A stretch of 64,000 nt of DNA from Oscillospiraceae bacterium (GCA_902788505.1 CADAKH010000012.1:1-64000), one strand, 5' to 3'. Shown: positions 25,812 through 34,870, counted from the stretch's first letter. The notes: generated by a model not told the origin, from the sequence alone. Numbers and translations are program-made.

Positions 25812-27224
25812 TTATATTCTCCCGTCTCTTCCTGCCAGAAGGAACGCGTATGGAAGCGGAATCTCTTTGATATCGATGTCAGATTTGCGCATCGGATCAA
25901 AGTAAGTCTCCAGGTCTGGTTCCTTGTCGTAATCGTTGATCTCATAGGCCGTTTTATCTTTCCTTGATGAGAAATGATTATGTAATGATTTCAGTACAAA
26001 CAGTAAAACATAAAAAGCAATAATAGCCACTTCTGTCACAGACAAAGCAATTACCACCGCTGTCTTAAACAAAGTTACCGGTTTTAAGGAATCCATGGTT
26101 ATGAGCCATAACAAAACAGCAATTGCAGCAAATACATACATAGGTACTGGCAGAGCAGCCTTGTTTTTTATCTTGCTCATTATCCTGTCGTAAAGATCCG
26201 CACCTTCGGATGTCGGTACCTGACCGCTTGCTTCACCGGTCTGTCCGTTTACGGCAAACTGATATTGTTCGCCTCCGAATTCGACTGTTATGAACCATAC
26301 GGGAAGCAGGCAGTATTTGATACTGATCTCACTCAGGAAAGTATAATCTTTCTCAAGTCTAGACTCATATCCGGGATATTTCCTTGCAACCAGCTCATTT
26401 GCCGAAGCCGAATACTTCTCCATCCTTTTCATGATCCTGTCCGTCATCTCAGTCGGAATCTGATCGTATTTGTTGGCATAAAAACCCTGAAGATATTTGT
26501 TCTCAAACCTGACCATTCCGCTGTAATCAAAAGGCTCTACTGCTGTCATCAGTTTGTTTGCAATATTTATAGACGCATCGAAAGGAACACCTTTGACGTA
26601 ATACCTGATCTTTGAACTGATCTCATTGGGAATCCCGTTAACTTTTCCGGTTCCGGACATCTCTGTATTAACACAGCAGTCAAGCAGCCAGAAAGGCACA
26701 TACAACGCCGTCATCTTGGCAAGGCGGCACTTCTTCCTGAAACCCCTTGGGGTATATTTTCTTTCATCCAGCCATTCCCTGAAAATACTGTGAGCGCGCT
26801 CTTTATCGATCTTGAAAGGCACTATATAATCCGGTTTGAATTCACGGCTCATTCTCTTTGTGATGAGTGCAGGCGAACCGCAGAACGGACACATTGTTGA
26901 CATCGTATTCTCATCTGCTACGAGTGCGGCACCGCAGCTGTTACAGACAATCTCATGACGTTTCTTATCGTCTTCCGAAATGTCACTGTCACCGGTATAA
27001 TCGTGTTCTTTGCTTATACCGAAAGAACCTCTCGGTTCCATCGTATCGGGATCATAAACATTGCCGCAGTTACGGCACATCATGCCGCCAAGTTCCGGTT
27101 CATAAAAAATGTTCGAAGCACATGACGGGCATTTAACAGACGTCGCATTCAGAGCTCTCTCACCGGCTTTAGGTGAAGGATTTCCATTCGCCATACCTGA
27201 AATCAAAGGGTTACTGTCCCACAT
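25812..27224 (-). CDS. TFIIB-type zinc-ribbon protein with two membrane helices
   Basis: A 470-residue protein with two zinc ribbons: CPSCASNIFYEPELGGMMC with CRNCG (about residues 33-57) and CNSCG...CPFCG (about 94-120). The core IVPFKIDKERAHSIFREWL, ALYVPFWLLDC and LLPVWFITVEFGGE...VNGQTGE matches the paralogue at 22313. Two membrane helices near residues 362-385 and 392-415 are followed by a charged tail. The two family members have their anchors in similar places but differ in length. AAGG precedes the ATG at 27224. Its role is unknown. Confidence 0.8.
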   Translation of the reverse strand: MWDSNPLISGMANGNPSPKAGERALNATSVKCPSCASNIFYEPELGGMMCRNCGNVYDPDTMEPRGSFGISKEHDYTGDSDISEDDKKRHEIVCNSCGAALVADENTMSTMCPFCGSPALITKRMSREFKPDYIVPFKIDKERAHSIFREWLDERKYTPRGFRKKCRLAKMTALYVPFWLLDCCVNTEMSGTGKVNGIPNEISSKIRYYVKGVPFDASINIANKLMTAVEPFDYSGMVRFENKYLQGFYANKYDQIPTEMTDRIMKRMEKYSASANELVARKYPGYESRLEKDYTFLSEISIKYCLLPVWFITVEFGGEQYQFAVNGQTGEASGQVPTSEGADLYDRIMSKIKNKAALPVPMYVFAAIAVLLWLITMDSLKPVTLFKTAVVIALSVTEVAIIAFYVLLFVLKSLHNHFSSRKDKTAYEINDYDKEPDLETYFDPMRKSDIDIKEIPLPYAFLLAGRDGRI

Positions 27225-27277
27225 ATCAATTTACCTTATTCTTTTGTAAACCCATTTTGCTTCTTAATAACTATATT

Positions 27278-28219
27278 TTACCCTATCAGCAATTTTCCAT
27301 ATACAGCATCTTCGTAATCAGTGCACTTTTTCGCTTTGAGTATCCGCTTGATATCACGGCTGTTATCTTCAAACAGAATACTCCAGTAAGTCCAGAGTTC
27401 TTTCATCTTGTAAAGGACATTGACATCAGGTGACATTACCTTCTTATATTCATGGTATACGGTATCGTGCAGAGCACGGAACTTAACCATATCAGTCTCC
27501 CTGCATGTCCCGTTAAGTTTATCTGCAAGCGACGGATCGGCAATAAGACCTCTGCCGATCATGACGGGATCGAGATCTGTTCCGAAATATCCGCACAATT
27601 CATCGTGATCTTTTTTAGTGCTGATATTACCGTTATATACAAGAGGACACCTGACATGTTCCAATGCATAAGCGAAATATTCTCTCCTGGGTTCACCCTT
27701 GTAAAAGTCTCCTCTTATTCTCGGATGAACGATCAGTTCACTTACCGGAAAACAATTAAAGATCTCTACAAGGTCATAGAACTCTTCAGGCTCGTGGTAA
27801 CCGAGTCTCGTCTTAACAGATATCTTTATACCGTCAGATTCCGAATAGGAATAAATATCATCCAGGAATTGCTTAAGTTCATCCTTCTCAGTCAGGAATC
27901 CCGCTCCCTTGCCTTTTGCACAAACAGTCCCCGAAGGGCATCCCAGATTAAGGTTGACTTCTTTATAGCCAATAGAATCAAGCACTTTAGCAGCTTCAAT
28001 AAAATATTCCGATCTGCTGGTAAGGATTTGCGGAACCAGATTTATTCCCCTGTTATTATCAGGAGTCAGATCTTTCATCTCACGGGGCGTAACGGGACAT
28101 TTCTCGGCAGGTGAGATAAATGGTGCAAAATACTTATCTATATGACCGTAGATGTCATTGAAAGCATTGCGGAATATGTAGCCTGTGATACCTTCAAGCG
28201 GAGCAAAATAAACTTTCAT
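27278..28219 (-). CDS. tRNA-dihydrouridine synthase (Dus family)
   Basis: A 313-residue FMN-dependent TIM-barrel enzyme that reduces uridine to dihydrouridine in tRNA. The FMN-binding start MKVYFAPLEGITGYIFR, the catalytic-cysteine segment EVNLNLGCPSGTVCAKGKGAG, SVKTRLGYHEPEE, LIVHPRIRGDFYKG (with the catalytic-site His/Arg region), YNGNI and IGRGLIADP are all in the expected order. It is close to DusB/DusC in length. Its ATG overlaps the stop of the XRE/zinc-ribbon gene (ATGA), so the two are translationally coupled, an odd partner for a tRNA enzyme. Confidence 0.93.
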   Translation of the reverse strand: MKVYFAPLEGITGYIFRNAFNDIYGHIDKYFAPFISPAEKCPVTPREMKDLTPDNNRGINLVPQILTSRSEYFIEAAKVLDSIGYKEVNLNLGCPSGTVCAKGKGAGFLTEKDELKQFLDDIYSYSESDGIKISVKTRLGYHEPEEFYDLVEIFNCFPVSELIVHPRIRGDFYKGEPRREYFAYALEHVRCPLVYNGNISTKKDHDELCGYFGTDLDPVMIGRGLIADPSLADKLNGTCRETDMVKFRALHDTVYHEYKKVMSPDVNVLYKMKELWTYWSILFEDNSRDIKRILKAKKCTDYEDAVYGKLLIG

Positions 28220-28884
28220 TTCTGTCTTTTACAGCGTTTGATCATCTCATCCGCATCTTTGAAGCCGCATACTTTCTCGAGTTCTCTCAGGGCACTTGTG
28301 TAAGATTTATTGTCAAAGAAGTGTTTGCCCCTGCAATATGTCTCCAGCTGTCCGGCATTTGCCTGACCCTCTTCACATATCTTAATGAGCTCAACAGCGA
28401 CCGCGTCACTATGCCTGCTGCACTCTGCTGCAGCCTGTTTGAACAGAAGATTCGCCTCATCTGCGGAAGCGAGATCTGTCCTGGTCTTCAATATCTTATT
28501 GGCTTTGTTGATCGTTGCGATTATACCGGAATACTTGGGATACAATTCGGCAATAGCCCATTCGTTTCCGCAGTTTGCGCACTTGCATGCGCCGTCTGTA
28601 AAGCTGTAAACCAGGTCTCCGCCGCATATTCTGCATTTGAACGTTACCTTTTCTGACTCAACAGGCTTGCCGCTCTCTTCCGAACCGTTTTCAATGATCG
28701 AATCAACAGTGATATCGTAAAAATCCGCGATCTTTACGAGCACCTTATATTCGATAGGAAGGCGTCCTGCCTCCCACATATAGATTATGAGCGGTGAAAC
28801 TCCTAATGCCTCCGCCAGAGCTTCCTGAGTGAGCGAGTGCTTTTCTCTAAGCTTCTTTAAGTTTTCCGCGATATTAGTATCCAT
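28216..28884 (-). CDS. XRE-family regulator with zinc ribbon and repeat domain
   Basis: A 222-residue protein. Residues 8-62 are a Cro/C1-type helix-turn-helix (LKKLREKHSLTQEALAEALG, then WEAGRLP). A zinc ribbon follows (CRICGGDLVYSFTDGACKCANC, cut; about residues 83-105), and the rest is helical with paired-helix repeats resembling TPRs (FKQAAAECSRHSDAVAVELIK, YTSALRELEKVCGF). The order HTH - zinc ribbon - helical repeats is unusual. It is coupled to dus by ATGA overlap. GGAG precedes the start. It could regulate its own operon. Confidence 0.82.
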   Translation of the reverse strand: MDTNIAENLKKLREKHSLTQEALAEALGVSPLIIYMWEAGRLPIEYKVLVKIADFYDITVDSIIENGSEESGKPVESEKVTFKCRICGGDLVYSFTDGACKCANCGNEWAIAELYPKYSGIIATINKANKILKTRTDLASADEANLLFKQAAAECSRHSDAVAVELIKICEEGQANAGQLETYCRGKHFFDNKSYTSALRELEKVCGFKDADEMIKRCKRQK

Positions 28885-29008
28885 GTCCCATACTCCTGCT
28901 CATGGTCATTTGACATTATGATAGCGGAAACCTGCACTGTTTTGAACAGAGTATCAAATATATTTTCATTATCCCGGCAACGCTGTTACTGAAGCCTACA
29001 TGCATATC

Positions 29009-30022
29009 TTATTCTTTGATCCAATCCTTACCGTTCCAGCCGTATGCGCTCTTCGCGGGCGCTTCAAGGAATGCCAGCACAGTCGGGCACAGATTGCATA
29101 TTGTATTCAGCGAAACGACCTGGATATTCTGAGGATCGTTTGCATAATCTTCTGTCTCATCGCCGTGGAAGAATCTCCAACCGCTGTCGGGATTATCGGG
29201 AGAAGGATCGTCACGGTACATGTATTCGATACCGTTGTCGAGAGCAGCCTTCGTTACAAAACAGCCGGCATTGCCCGGATATACAGCGACCCACTCGCGC
29301 TCTTCGGGTACATACCACTTGTAGTAACACCAGTCGCCATTCTCATCGAAAAGGTATTTCAGTATATTCTTCTGAATGTTGAAGAATTGGTCATCATCCT
29401 GTTCACCGAAGTTCGAAGCCGAGAAGTACAAAGCACCGCAGATGTATGACAGCGCATACTCCTTAAATGAGTGATAGAATACCTGAGCTTTCCTGACAAA
29501 CCTGTCAGTGATCTCATCGAATTCCTTGCCGTCAATGATGCCGCAGGCACGTGCTATCCTGCAGATTCCTATATATTCGCTTATATCCCAGGCATAGAAG
29601 CCCTTCTCCTCAAGCATGTGATAAAAAGGCTTTGCAAGAGCGTTCATATGGTCAAAAGCCTTGCGTCCGTCGGGATTCAATTCATTGAGATCAAACAAAG
29701 GAGCCTCTTTCCAGAATGTCATAAACTGCTCATACTGTACACTGGCTCTGAACTGATATTCCTGATATGCGATAAGGCTGTCTTTCGAATCGATCTTGTA
29801 CATCTTCTTAAGGAAATCCCTGACGGTCTTTGCCTCATCTTTATTGCAGATATACTCTCCGTTCTCGTCCATTCTCGCAGGAATGCCCGGAACCTTTCTT
29901 GTAGCCGCAGGCGAAGACAGAAGTCTTGTGAATTGCTCTCTCGTAGGCGCTACTGCGTCTTTTCTTTCTTTTGCAACAGAAGATACGTACTTATCGATCT
30001 CTTTAACATATTTATCCAGCAT
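29009..30022 (-). CDS. DUF1266 - DUF2185 (Imm33-like) two-domain protein
   Basis: A 337-residue soluble protein. Residues about 150-215 (GFYAWDISEYIGICRIARACG, KEFDEITDRF, YALSYICGALYF) fit DUF1266. Residues about 245-330 (GNAGCFVTKAALDNGIEYMY, DSGWRFFHGDE, LNTICNLCPTVLAFLEAP) fit DUF2185, which is related to the Imm33 immunity family. Both occur in toxin-immunity and secretion-linked proteins elsewhere. The two together suggest an immunity-like role, but no toxin gene is nearby, so this is inference. GGGGAGG precedes the start, with a hairpin directly upstream. Confidence 0.8.
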   Translation of the reverse strand: MLDKYVKEIDKYVSSVAKERKDAVAPTREQFTRLLSSPAATRKVPGIPARMDENGEYICNKDEAKTVRDFLKKMYKIDSKDSLIAYQEYQFRASVQYEQFMTFWKEAPLFDLNELNPDGRKAFDHMNALAKPFYHMLEEKGFYAWDISEYIGICRIARACGIIDGKEFDEITDRFVRKAQVFYHSFKEYALSYICGALYFSASNFGEQDDDQFFNIQKNILKYLFDENGDWCYYKWYVPEEREWVAVYPGNAGCFVTKAALDNGIEYMYRDDPSPDNPDSGWRFFHGDETEDYANDPQNIQVVSLNTICNLCPTVLAFLEAPAKSAYGWNGKDWIKE

Positions 30023-30033
30023 TTTTCCTCCCC

Positions 30034-30059
30034 GGCATTAAAGCATCCGGCTTTATGCC
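30034..30059 (-). promoter_or_regulatory. Leader hairpin just upstream of the DUF1266-DUF2185 gene
   Basis: On the minus strand GGCATAAAGC and GCTTTAATGCC pair with one bulge and a 5-base loop. The hairpin ends about 3 bases before GGGGAGG, the Shine-Dalgarno of the gene. It has no T-run, so it is not a terminator. It could affect ribosome access. Confidence 0.4.
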
Positions 30060-30091
30060 TCTGGTTCTTATTCTATCCTTTGAACAGAGAC

Positions 30092-30100
30092 ATTATAGCA
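30092..30100 (-). promoter_or_regulatory. Extended -10 promoter of the DUF1266-DUF2185 gene
   Basis: The minus strand reads TGCTATAAT about 70 bases before the start at 30022. The sequence upstream of it carries a 32-codon frame, ATG to TAG, that runs through this promoter and has no ribosome-binding site; I do not count it as a gene. Confidence 0.5.
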
Positions 30101-30187
30101 TTAACAGTACAAAACCCGTTTAGTTTTACCGGCGGAAGAAGCGCCATCCGGCATTGTACCGGCAGGGCCATTGCGATACCGGGATCT

Positions 30188-30733
30188 TTACGTCAGCTGA
30201 CTTATATATTTCTCATACCTCTGATTATGTGCTTTCATCGCTTTATCGGAATTCACATAAGCCAGGAATCCCGGTATATCGACCCACCTGTAATCAGTGG
30301 TCTCGCCTTCCTGAAGAACGATACTGTCCTTGCTGCAGCTGACCTTCGCAAGATAAGAATAATACATGGCATGCGTGCTGTCTTTAAAAGAAACATCTAC
30401 GAGTTCCAGCGAATCTGCCGTAAGACCGGTCTCTTCGAACAGTTCTCTTTCTGCTGCCTCCAAAGGCTCCTCGCCTTTCAACGCAGCACCGCCGGCACTG
30501 GCCTCCCAATATCCCGGATACCAGTCTTTTCCCTCACTTCTTTTGGTCAGGAGATATGTTCCGTCGTTGTGCAGGACAAGGAGATCTACTACCAGATGAT
30601 AACTGCCGTCGGGAATATCCTTATAGTTTCCAAAGCGCCTTTCGAAAACTTCACCGGTCAGTTTTCCGTCTTTGTCATAAAGATCCCAGAGTTCCTTTTT
30701 CTCAATATGGTTGAATGATCCGCTTTCGTTCAT
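30188..30733 (-). CDS. Nudix hydrolase
   Basis: A 181-residue Nudix enzyme. The Nudix box GAALKGEEPLEAAERELFEETG matches G-x5-E-x7-R-E-U-x-E-E-x-G with every catalytic residue present (about residues 83-104). The N-terminal region (LWDLYDKDGKLTGEVFERR) and length resemble the isopentenyl-diphosphate-isomerase-like / NUDIX_Hydrolase_7 group, so the substrate may be a nucleoside or prenyl diphosphate. It overlaps the PqqD-like gene by ATGA and is the last gene of the OPT transporter operon. Confidence 0.9.
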   Translation of the reverse strand: MNESGSFNHIEKKELWDLYDKDGKLTGEVFERRFGNYKDIPDGSYHLVVDLLVLHNDGTYLLTKRSEGKDWYPGYWEASAGGAALKGEEPLEAAERELFEETGLTADSLELVDVSFKDSTHAMYYSYLAKVSCSKDSIVLQEGETTDYRWVDIPGFLAYVNSDKAMKAHNQRYEKYISQLT

Positions 30734-31104
30734 ATCCTGTCTCTCCCCGAAAACTGATCAGCCGGATTATCACGTCTTTTCACGAAACCGACCTCTTCAA
30801 GTTTTTTCATATATACGCTCAGGCGTTCATAGAGAGGTTCTGCTTCATCGCCGAACTTGTCGTGAACGAGCTGCCCGATGTCATAGACTGATCTTTTGCC
30901 GTCAACACAAAGAAAAATGAAGCTTCCCATCCCTTCAAGCTTGATATGTGAAACTTTAGGAGTCTTAAATAAGTGCTGCGCCACCTTGTTTGTGAAGCCC
31001 TTATTCTCCATATCGACGGTGATCTCGCCTTCATCCGAACAGTTGAAGACAAGGCCTTCCGGATATTCGAAAACATAGTCCAGGAAATTATCTTTATTTC
31101 GCAT
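30730..31104 (-). CDS. PqqD-like small protein
   Basis: A 124-residue protein. Residues about 48-112 fit the PqqD fold (IKLEGMGSFIFLCVDGKRSV, LVHDKFGDEAEPLYERLSVYMKKLEEVGFV with the middle cut), which normally binds a peptide for a radical-SAM partner. No radical-SAM gene or precursor peptide lies nearby. The gene overlaps the OPT transporter stop by 11 bases and the Nudix gene by ATGA. PqqD-like genes next to OPT transporters occur in other Clostridia as I recall, but the link has no proven meaning. Confidence 0.82.
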   Translation of the reverse strand: MRNKDNFLDYVFEYPEGLVFNCSDEGEITVDMENKGFTNKVAQHLFKTPKVSHIKLEGMGSFIFLCVDGKRSVYDIGQLVHDKFGDEAEPLYERLSVYMKKLEEVGFVKRRDNPADQFSGRDRI

Positions 31105-33001
31105 TTTTCTTTTTCCCGGCGGTCTTGTTGCCGTTGCCGGCCATAAAGAACACTACTGCACCGATTGCAATCAGAACGATCAGCGATGTGATGTTACCGG
31201 TAGGAAGATAGGAACTAATGTCTATCTTGTCAGTAACACCTGCAACCGTAAGGATGGCAAGTACTATGCCGAGGATTCCTTCGCCGGCAATAAGTCCCGA
31301 ACAGAACAGGATTCCCTTGCCGGAGTCTTCGTTCTGTTTGCCGTAGACCTTCTCGACTATCAGCTTGATGAGACCACCGAGCATGATAGGAGCAGAGAGC
31401 TCAAGCGGGAGATAAAGACCGATAGCAACAGGAAGAGCAGATATACCCAAAAGCTCTATAACGATTGCAATGAATACACCGATGAAGATCAGTCCCCAAG
31501 GGAGATTGCCGTCCATAACTCCTTCGATAATCATCTTCATCATCGTTGCCTGTGGAGCAGCAAGCTTGTCTGTGCCGAATCCGAACGCTGAATCGAGAAG
31601 CACCATGACGCCGCCTATCGCAAGGGCTGCTGCGATCGTTCCCATGATCTCGCCGATCTGCTGTTTCTTTGGTGTGGCACCAAGGATATAGCCTGTCTTG
31701 AGGTCCTGTGATGTATCGCCGGCCATACATGCGGCAATGCATATGATCGAACCGATGGCGATAGCGCCCTGCATTCCGTGAACACCGGTATCACCTGTAA
31801 GCTTAAGGCAGAATGTCGCGATAAGGACAGTTGCGATCGTCATTCCGGATACAGGATTGTTGGAGCTGCCGACAAGGCCTACCATCCTTGAACTTACGGC
31901 ACTGAAGAAGAATCCGAAGATGACTACAAGTATTGCACCGAAGATCGTAACAGGGATAGCCGGGATGAGCCAGATAAGAAGTATAAGAACAGCAATGGAT
32001 ATAAGTATAAAGCGCATATCGATGTCCGTGTTGGTGCGGTCGCCCGTTGTCTTGCTTCCTTTGTTTTTTGACATGCCCTTGACAGAGCCTGTGAATGCTT
32101 TAATGATCGTCGGGAACGTCTTGATAAGGCTGATTATTCCCGCAGCTGCAACGGCACCTGCACCGATATATTTGATATAGTTTGCCCAGATGGCTGATGC
32201 GCCGCCTGCAGCATAGAGTTCAGCAACGGGGACTGTCGCAGGATACATGACCAGATCGGTTCCGAATAATACTATTGCGGGAATGAGGACGAACCAGCCC
32301 AGGATGCCGCCTGCAAACATGTATGCCGAAATCTTGGGTCCGCAGATAAATCCGACTGAGATAAGAGCAGGATAGATCTCGGAAGAGAACTCTGTCTTAA
32401 GTGCGGAGAGCCTGAAAGTCACCACCGATCTGACAGCACAAAGACCGTCAGTTACGAACTTGATCACTGCACCTATTGCCATACCGATAAATACGGATTT
32501 TGCAGAAGAACCGCCCTTCTCACCTGCAAGAAGGACTTCCGCACAAGCAGTGCCTTCCGGATAAGGCAGTACGCCGTGTTCCTTCACGATCAGCGCGCTT
32601 CTTAAAGGCACCATGAAAAATACACCGAGCAGACCTCCGACAAGAGCAATGATGGTGATAGTGATAAGCGCAGGCTTTTCCATTACACCTTCTTTTGCCC
32701 AGATGAAAAGTGCAGGCATGGTAAAGATGGAACCTGCTGCCAGTGATTCACCCGCAGAGCCGATCGTCTGAACCATGTTGCTCTCCAGGATCGAATCCTT
32801 GCGCATGATGATCCTTATGACCGTCATTGAGATAACGGCAGCAGGGATGGATGCTGAAATCGTAAGTCCGACCTTAAGGCCCAAATATGCATTAGCGGCA
32901 CCGAAAACAACGGCAAGTACGATGCCGAGTATGATCGAAGCCGGAGTCATTTCTGTTGTAACTTTATCAGCAGGAATATACGGTTTGAAATTATTGTCCA
33001 T
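31094..33001 (-). CDS. OPT-family oligopeptide transporter
   Basis: A 635-residue integral membrane protein with at least 14 hydrophobic segments. The N-terminal signature ILGIVLAVVFGAANAYLGLK, SIPAAVISMTVIRII, and NMVQTIGSAGESLAAG is the OPT/YSL family hallmark, and GDTSQDLKTGYILGATP is the second typical loop. It should import small peptides or metal chelates using the proton gradient. GGGAGG precedes the ATG. It is the first gene of an OPT-PqqD-Nudix operon whose overlaps imply tight coupling. Confidence 0.93.
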   Translation of the reverse strand: MDNNFKPYIPADKVTTEMTPASIILGIVLAVVFGAANAYLGLKVGLTISASIPAAVISMTVIRIIMRKDSILESNMVQTIGSAGESLAAGSIFTMPALFIWAKEGVMEKPALITITIIALVGGLLGVFFMVPLRSALIVKEHGVLPYPEGTACAEVLLAGEKGGSSAKSVFIGMAIGAVIKFVTDGLCAVRSVVTFRLSALKTEFSSEIYPALISVGFICGPKISAYMFAGGILGWFVLIPAIVLFGTDLVMYPATVPVAELYAAGGASAIWANYIKYIGAGAVAAAGIISLIKTFPTIIKAFTGSVKGMSKNKGSKTTGDRTNTDIDMRFILISIAVLILLIWLIPAIPVTIFGAILVVIFGFFFSAVSSRMVGLVGSSNNPVSGMTIATVLIATFCLKLTGDTGVHGMQGAIAIGSIICIAACMAGDTSQDLKTGYILGATPKKQQIGEIMGTIAAALAIGGVMVLLDSAFGFGTDKLAAPQATMMKMIIEGVMDGNLPWGLIFIGVFIAIVIELLGISALPVAIGLYLPLELSAPIMLGGLIKLIVEKVYGKQNEDSGKGILFCSGLIAGEGILGIVLAILTVAGVTDKIDISSYLPTGNITSLIVLIAIGAVVFFMAGNGNKTAGKKKNAK

Positions 33002-33130
33002 ATCTGCCTCCCGGAGCGTGATAGTACTACTGTACCATAAGGCGCAACTAATTGTAGATACAGATACCCCCCGAAATGCAGTAAAACGGCACTTCCGGGG
33101 TGATTATGATACAAAAATCACAGAAATGTG

Positions 33131-33724
33131 TTATTTGCCGAGACTTTCAAAGAAGGGGGCAAAATAATCGTCAAGACCATCATATTCGTATTGCATGTAC
33201 AAGCCGCCATTGACATAGACATCTATATACTGTCTGTCTAAAAAAACAAAATATGTATCGCCCTGATCCTCGTATTTGAAAAAACGTCTGTAGTACGACA
33301 TTTGTTCGGTGCCTGCAACAGGAATATCCACCTGTTCAGCCACTTCACCATAATCAAGAAGCGTAAATGAACTTACACTTTGAACAAAGATATCATTGCA
33401 GAATCCTGCATAACCGCCTGATACGATGTTCACATTTGCAACCACCAAAGCAATCTGCCCGTCTTCCATATCAGGAGTTATGTGATCTTCAAGGTTATAC
33501 ACATCAACACAATCTTCAATGATCGTCTTGTACTGGTCCTGAGCCTTCATAACATAAAATGAATAATCCTGCTCTGTGCGGGTATCAAACCCGTCAGCTA
33601 TATCCGCGGATATCACAGACAGATCTGCACTTTGTTCAGTCTGTTCCGCAGCAGAACACCCGGTCATGGCAAGCCCGGATAACACTATAAGAACAACACA
33701 TAATACAGAAATCAGTTTACTCAT
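33131..33724 (-). CDS. Lipoprotein, third gene of the three-lipoprotein operon
   Basis: A 197-residue lipoprotein. The start at 33724 overlaps the end of the preceding gene by 8 bases and begins a signal peptide with lipobox LAMTGC (Cys23). The mature part has DYSFYVMKAQDQYKTIIEDC, ALVVANVNIVSGGYAGF, and YVFLDRQYIDVYVNG-like strands; I do not recognise the fold. Overlap with the gene upstream places it in the transcript started by promoter element D. Confidence 0.78.
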   Translation of the reverse strand: MSKLISVLCVVLIVLSGLAMTGCSAAEQTEQSADLSVISADIADGFDTRTEQDYSFYVMKAQDQYKTIIEDCVDVYNLEDHITPDMEDGQIALVVANVNIVSGGYAGFCNDIFVQSVSSFTLLDYGEVAEQVDIPVAGTEQMSYYRRFFKYEDQGDTYFVFLDRQYIDVYVNGGLYMQYEYDGLDDYFAPFFESLGK

Positions 33725-34292
33725 AAACGCCAGTCTCAAGAGGATAATAGTACATTGTTTCTTCAACCCTTTTCCAGGTGCCTGTTGAAAGGTCATAGTC
33801 CTGCCAATGTACCATCTCGCACTCTCCGCCCATCTCGGAATAAGACAAATGCAGATTGCCGTCGTTAAAAGTAATTTCACTATCCTGAATCGAGATGCCG
33901 GTAACCACGACATCTTTATCCGGATCCATTATATTCTTTTCATCGTACCCGAAAACAGTAGTTACAACTATTTTTCCGGAAACGGTCTTTATACTGCTTT
34001 CATCTTCTATGATCGATTTATATGATCTGAGATTGTCAAGGTGTGCTGACGAAATAGGCCCGCGGTAATATTCCTCGGGAATCAGACTGAACTTATTCTT
34101 ATCGAGAACCGTAACGACCCTGTCTTCAAATACGACAATCTTCTCGAGCCCGAAAACGTTGTCAGAAGAACAAGTATATACATTTAAAGCTTTGTCTTCG
34201 TTCTTTACTTTATATGTGCATCCGGAAAGCATGCAAATACCTATTGTCAAAAGCAATAAAGCAACTGTAATCCTCTTTAAACACTTGATCAT
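33717..34292 (-). CDS. Lipoprotein, second gene of the three-lipoprotein operon
   Basis: A 191-residue lipoprotein. The start at 34292 has AAAGGGG 6 bases upstream and a signal peptide ending MLSGC (Cys25). Longer in-frame readings upstream lack a ribosome-binding site. The mature region (LEKIVVFEDRVVTVLDKN, SGKIVVTTVFGYDEK, GISIQDSEITFNDGNLHLSY, cut) is beta-rich. It is unrelated in sequence to its neighbours but similar in size and predicted location. Confidence 0.78.
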   Translation of the reverse strand: MIKCLKRITVALLLLTIGICMLSGCTYKVKNEDKALNVYTCSSDNVFGLEKIVVFEDRVVTVLDKNKFSLIPEEYYRGPISSAHLDNLRSYKSIIEDESSIKTVSGKIVVTTVFGYDEKNIMDPDKDVVVTGISIQDSEITFNDGNLHLSYSEMGGECEMVHWQDYDLSTGTWKRVEETMYYYPLETGVYE

Positions 34293-34398
34293 ATATGGCC
34301 CCTTTCCGTTGATCCTGTGTTCCGGATCAGTGAAAACATCTCCACGGCGATCCTTCCGTTCTCCGCAAGATCTGATTCTATCTCTTTGTCTGATCGCG

Positions 34399-34830
34399 TT
34401 AAATATAATCGGCTGTCCAGCATATGTAGAGAACATCCTTGGTCGGCTTATCTGAAGTCTTGGCATTAACATCACAGAAGATATATACCACCTGGCTGCC
34501 GATCTTAATGTCTCCCGGGCCGGTAAGCACAGGCTCACCTTCCTTCAGTGCTTCGATTTCATCTTCAGACAATCCTTTATCAGCAACGTACACACTCCAT
34601 CCGGCTTTCTCATCCGAATATTCAATATCGATGTGCACGGTCGTTCCGGAAGGCGTTTCCTCGCAGTAATATCCGGTGTCGTAAACATCTTCCCCGGTAA
34701 CTGTTCCAATGTATGAAGGAGGTTCCATGGGCGGGTCATCATGAACTGAAGATTTTCCGCACGATGTCAAAAGCAGTCCGGAGCACAAAGCCGGAATTGC
34801 AAGTAATGTATATATCTTTCTGTTCTTCAT
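34399..34830 (-). CDS. Lipoprotein, first gene of the three-lipoprotein operon
   Basis: A 143-residue lipoprotein with signal peptide ending LLLTSC (Cys24). The mature domain starts with a short Pro-rich linker and has TVHIDIEYSDEKAGWSVYVA, ALKEGEPVLTGPGDIKIGSQ and YIFCDVNAKTSDK; it is probably a small beta domain of unknown role. Promoter element D lies about 41 bases upstream. A 106-base gap to the next gene has no terminator, so the three lipoprotein genes are likely one transcript. Confidence 0.8.
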   Translation of the reverse strand: MKNRKIYTLLAIPALCSGLLLTSCGKSSVHDDPPMEPPSYIGTVTGEDVYDTGYYCEETPSGTTVHIDIEYSDEKAGWSVYVADKGLSEDEIEALKEGEPVLTGPGDIKIGSQVVYIFCDVNAKTSDKPTKDVLYICWTADYI

Positions 34831-34870
34831 GTTTTTATCCTCTATTCTGCCGATACGGCAGTTTTACTCT

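Noticed and set aside
30080-30178. 32-codon minus-strand frame through the promoter upstream of 30022
   Set aside because: No Shine-Dalgarno, and it spans the extended -10. It may be part of an intergenic repeat; a nucleotide search of 30062-30187 would decide.
29471-30718. 415-codon plus-strand frame over 29.5-30.7 kb
   Set aside because: It is antisense to the DUF1266-DUF2185 and Nudix genes, whose motifs are on the minus strand. Its translation has no recognisable domain and looks like a shadow of their codon bias.
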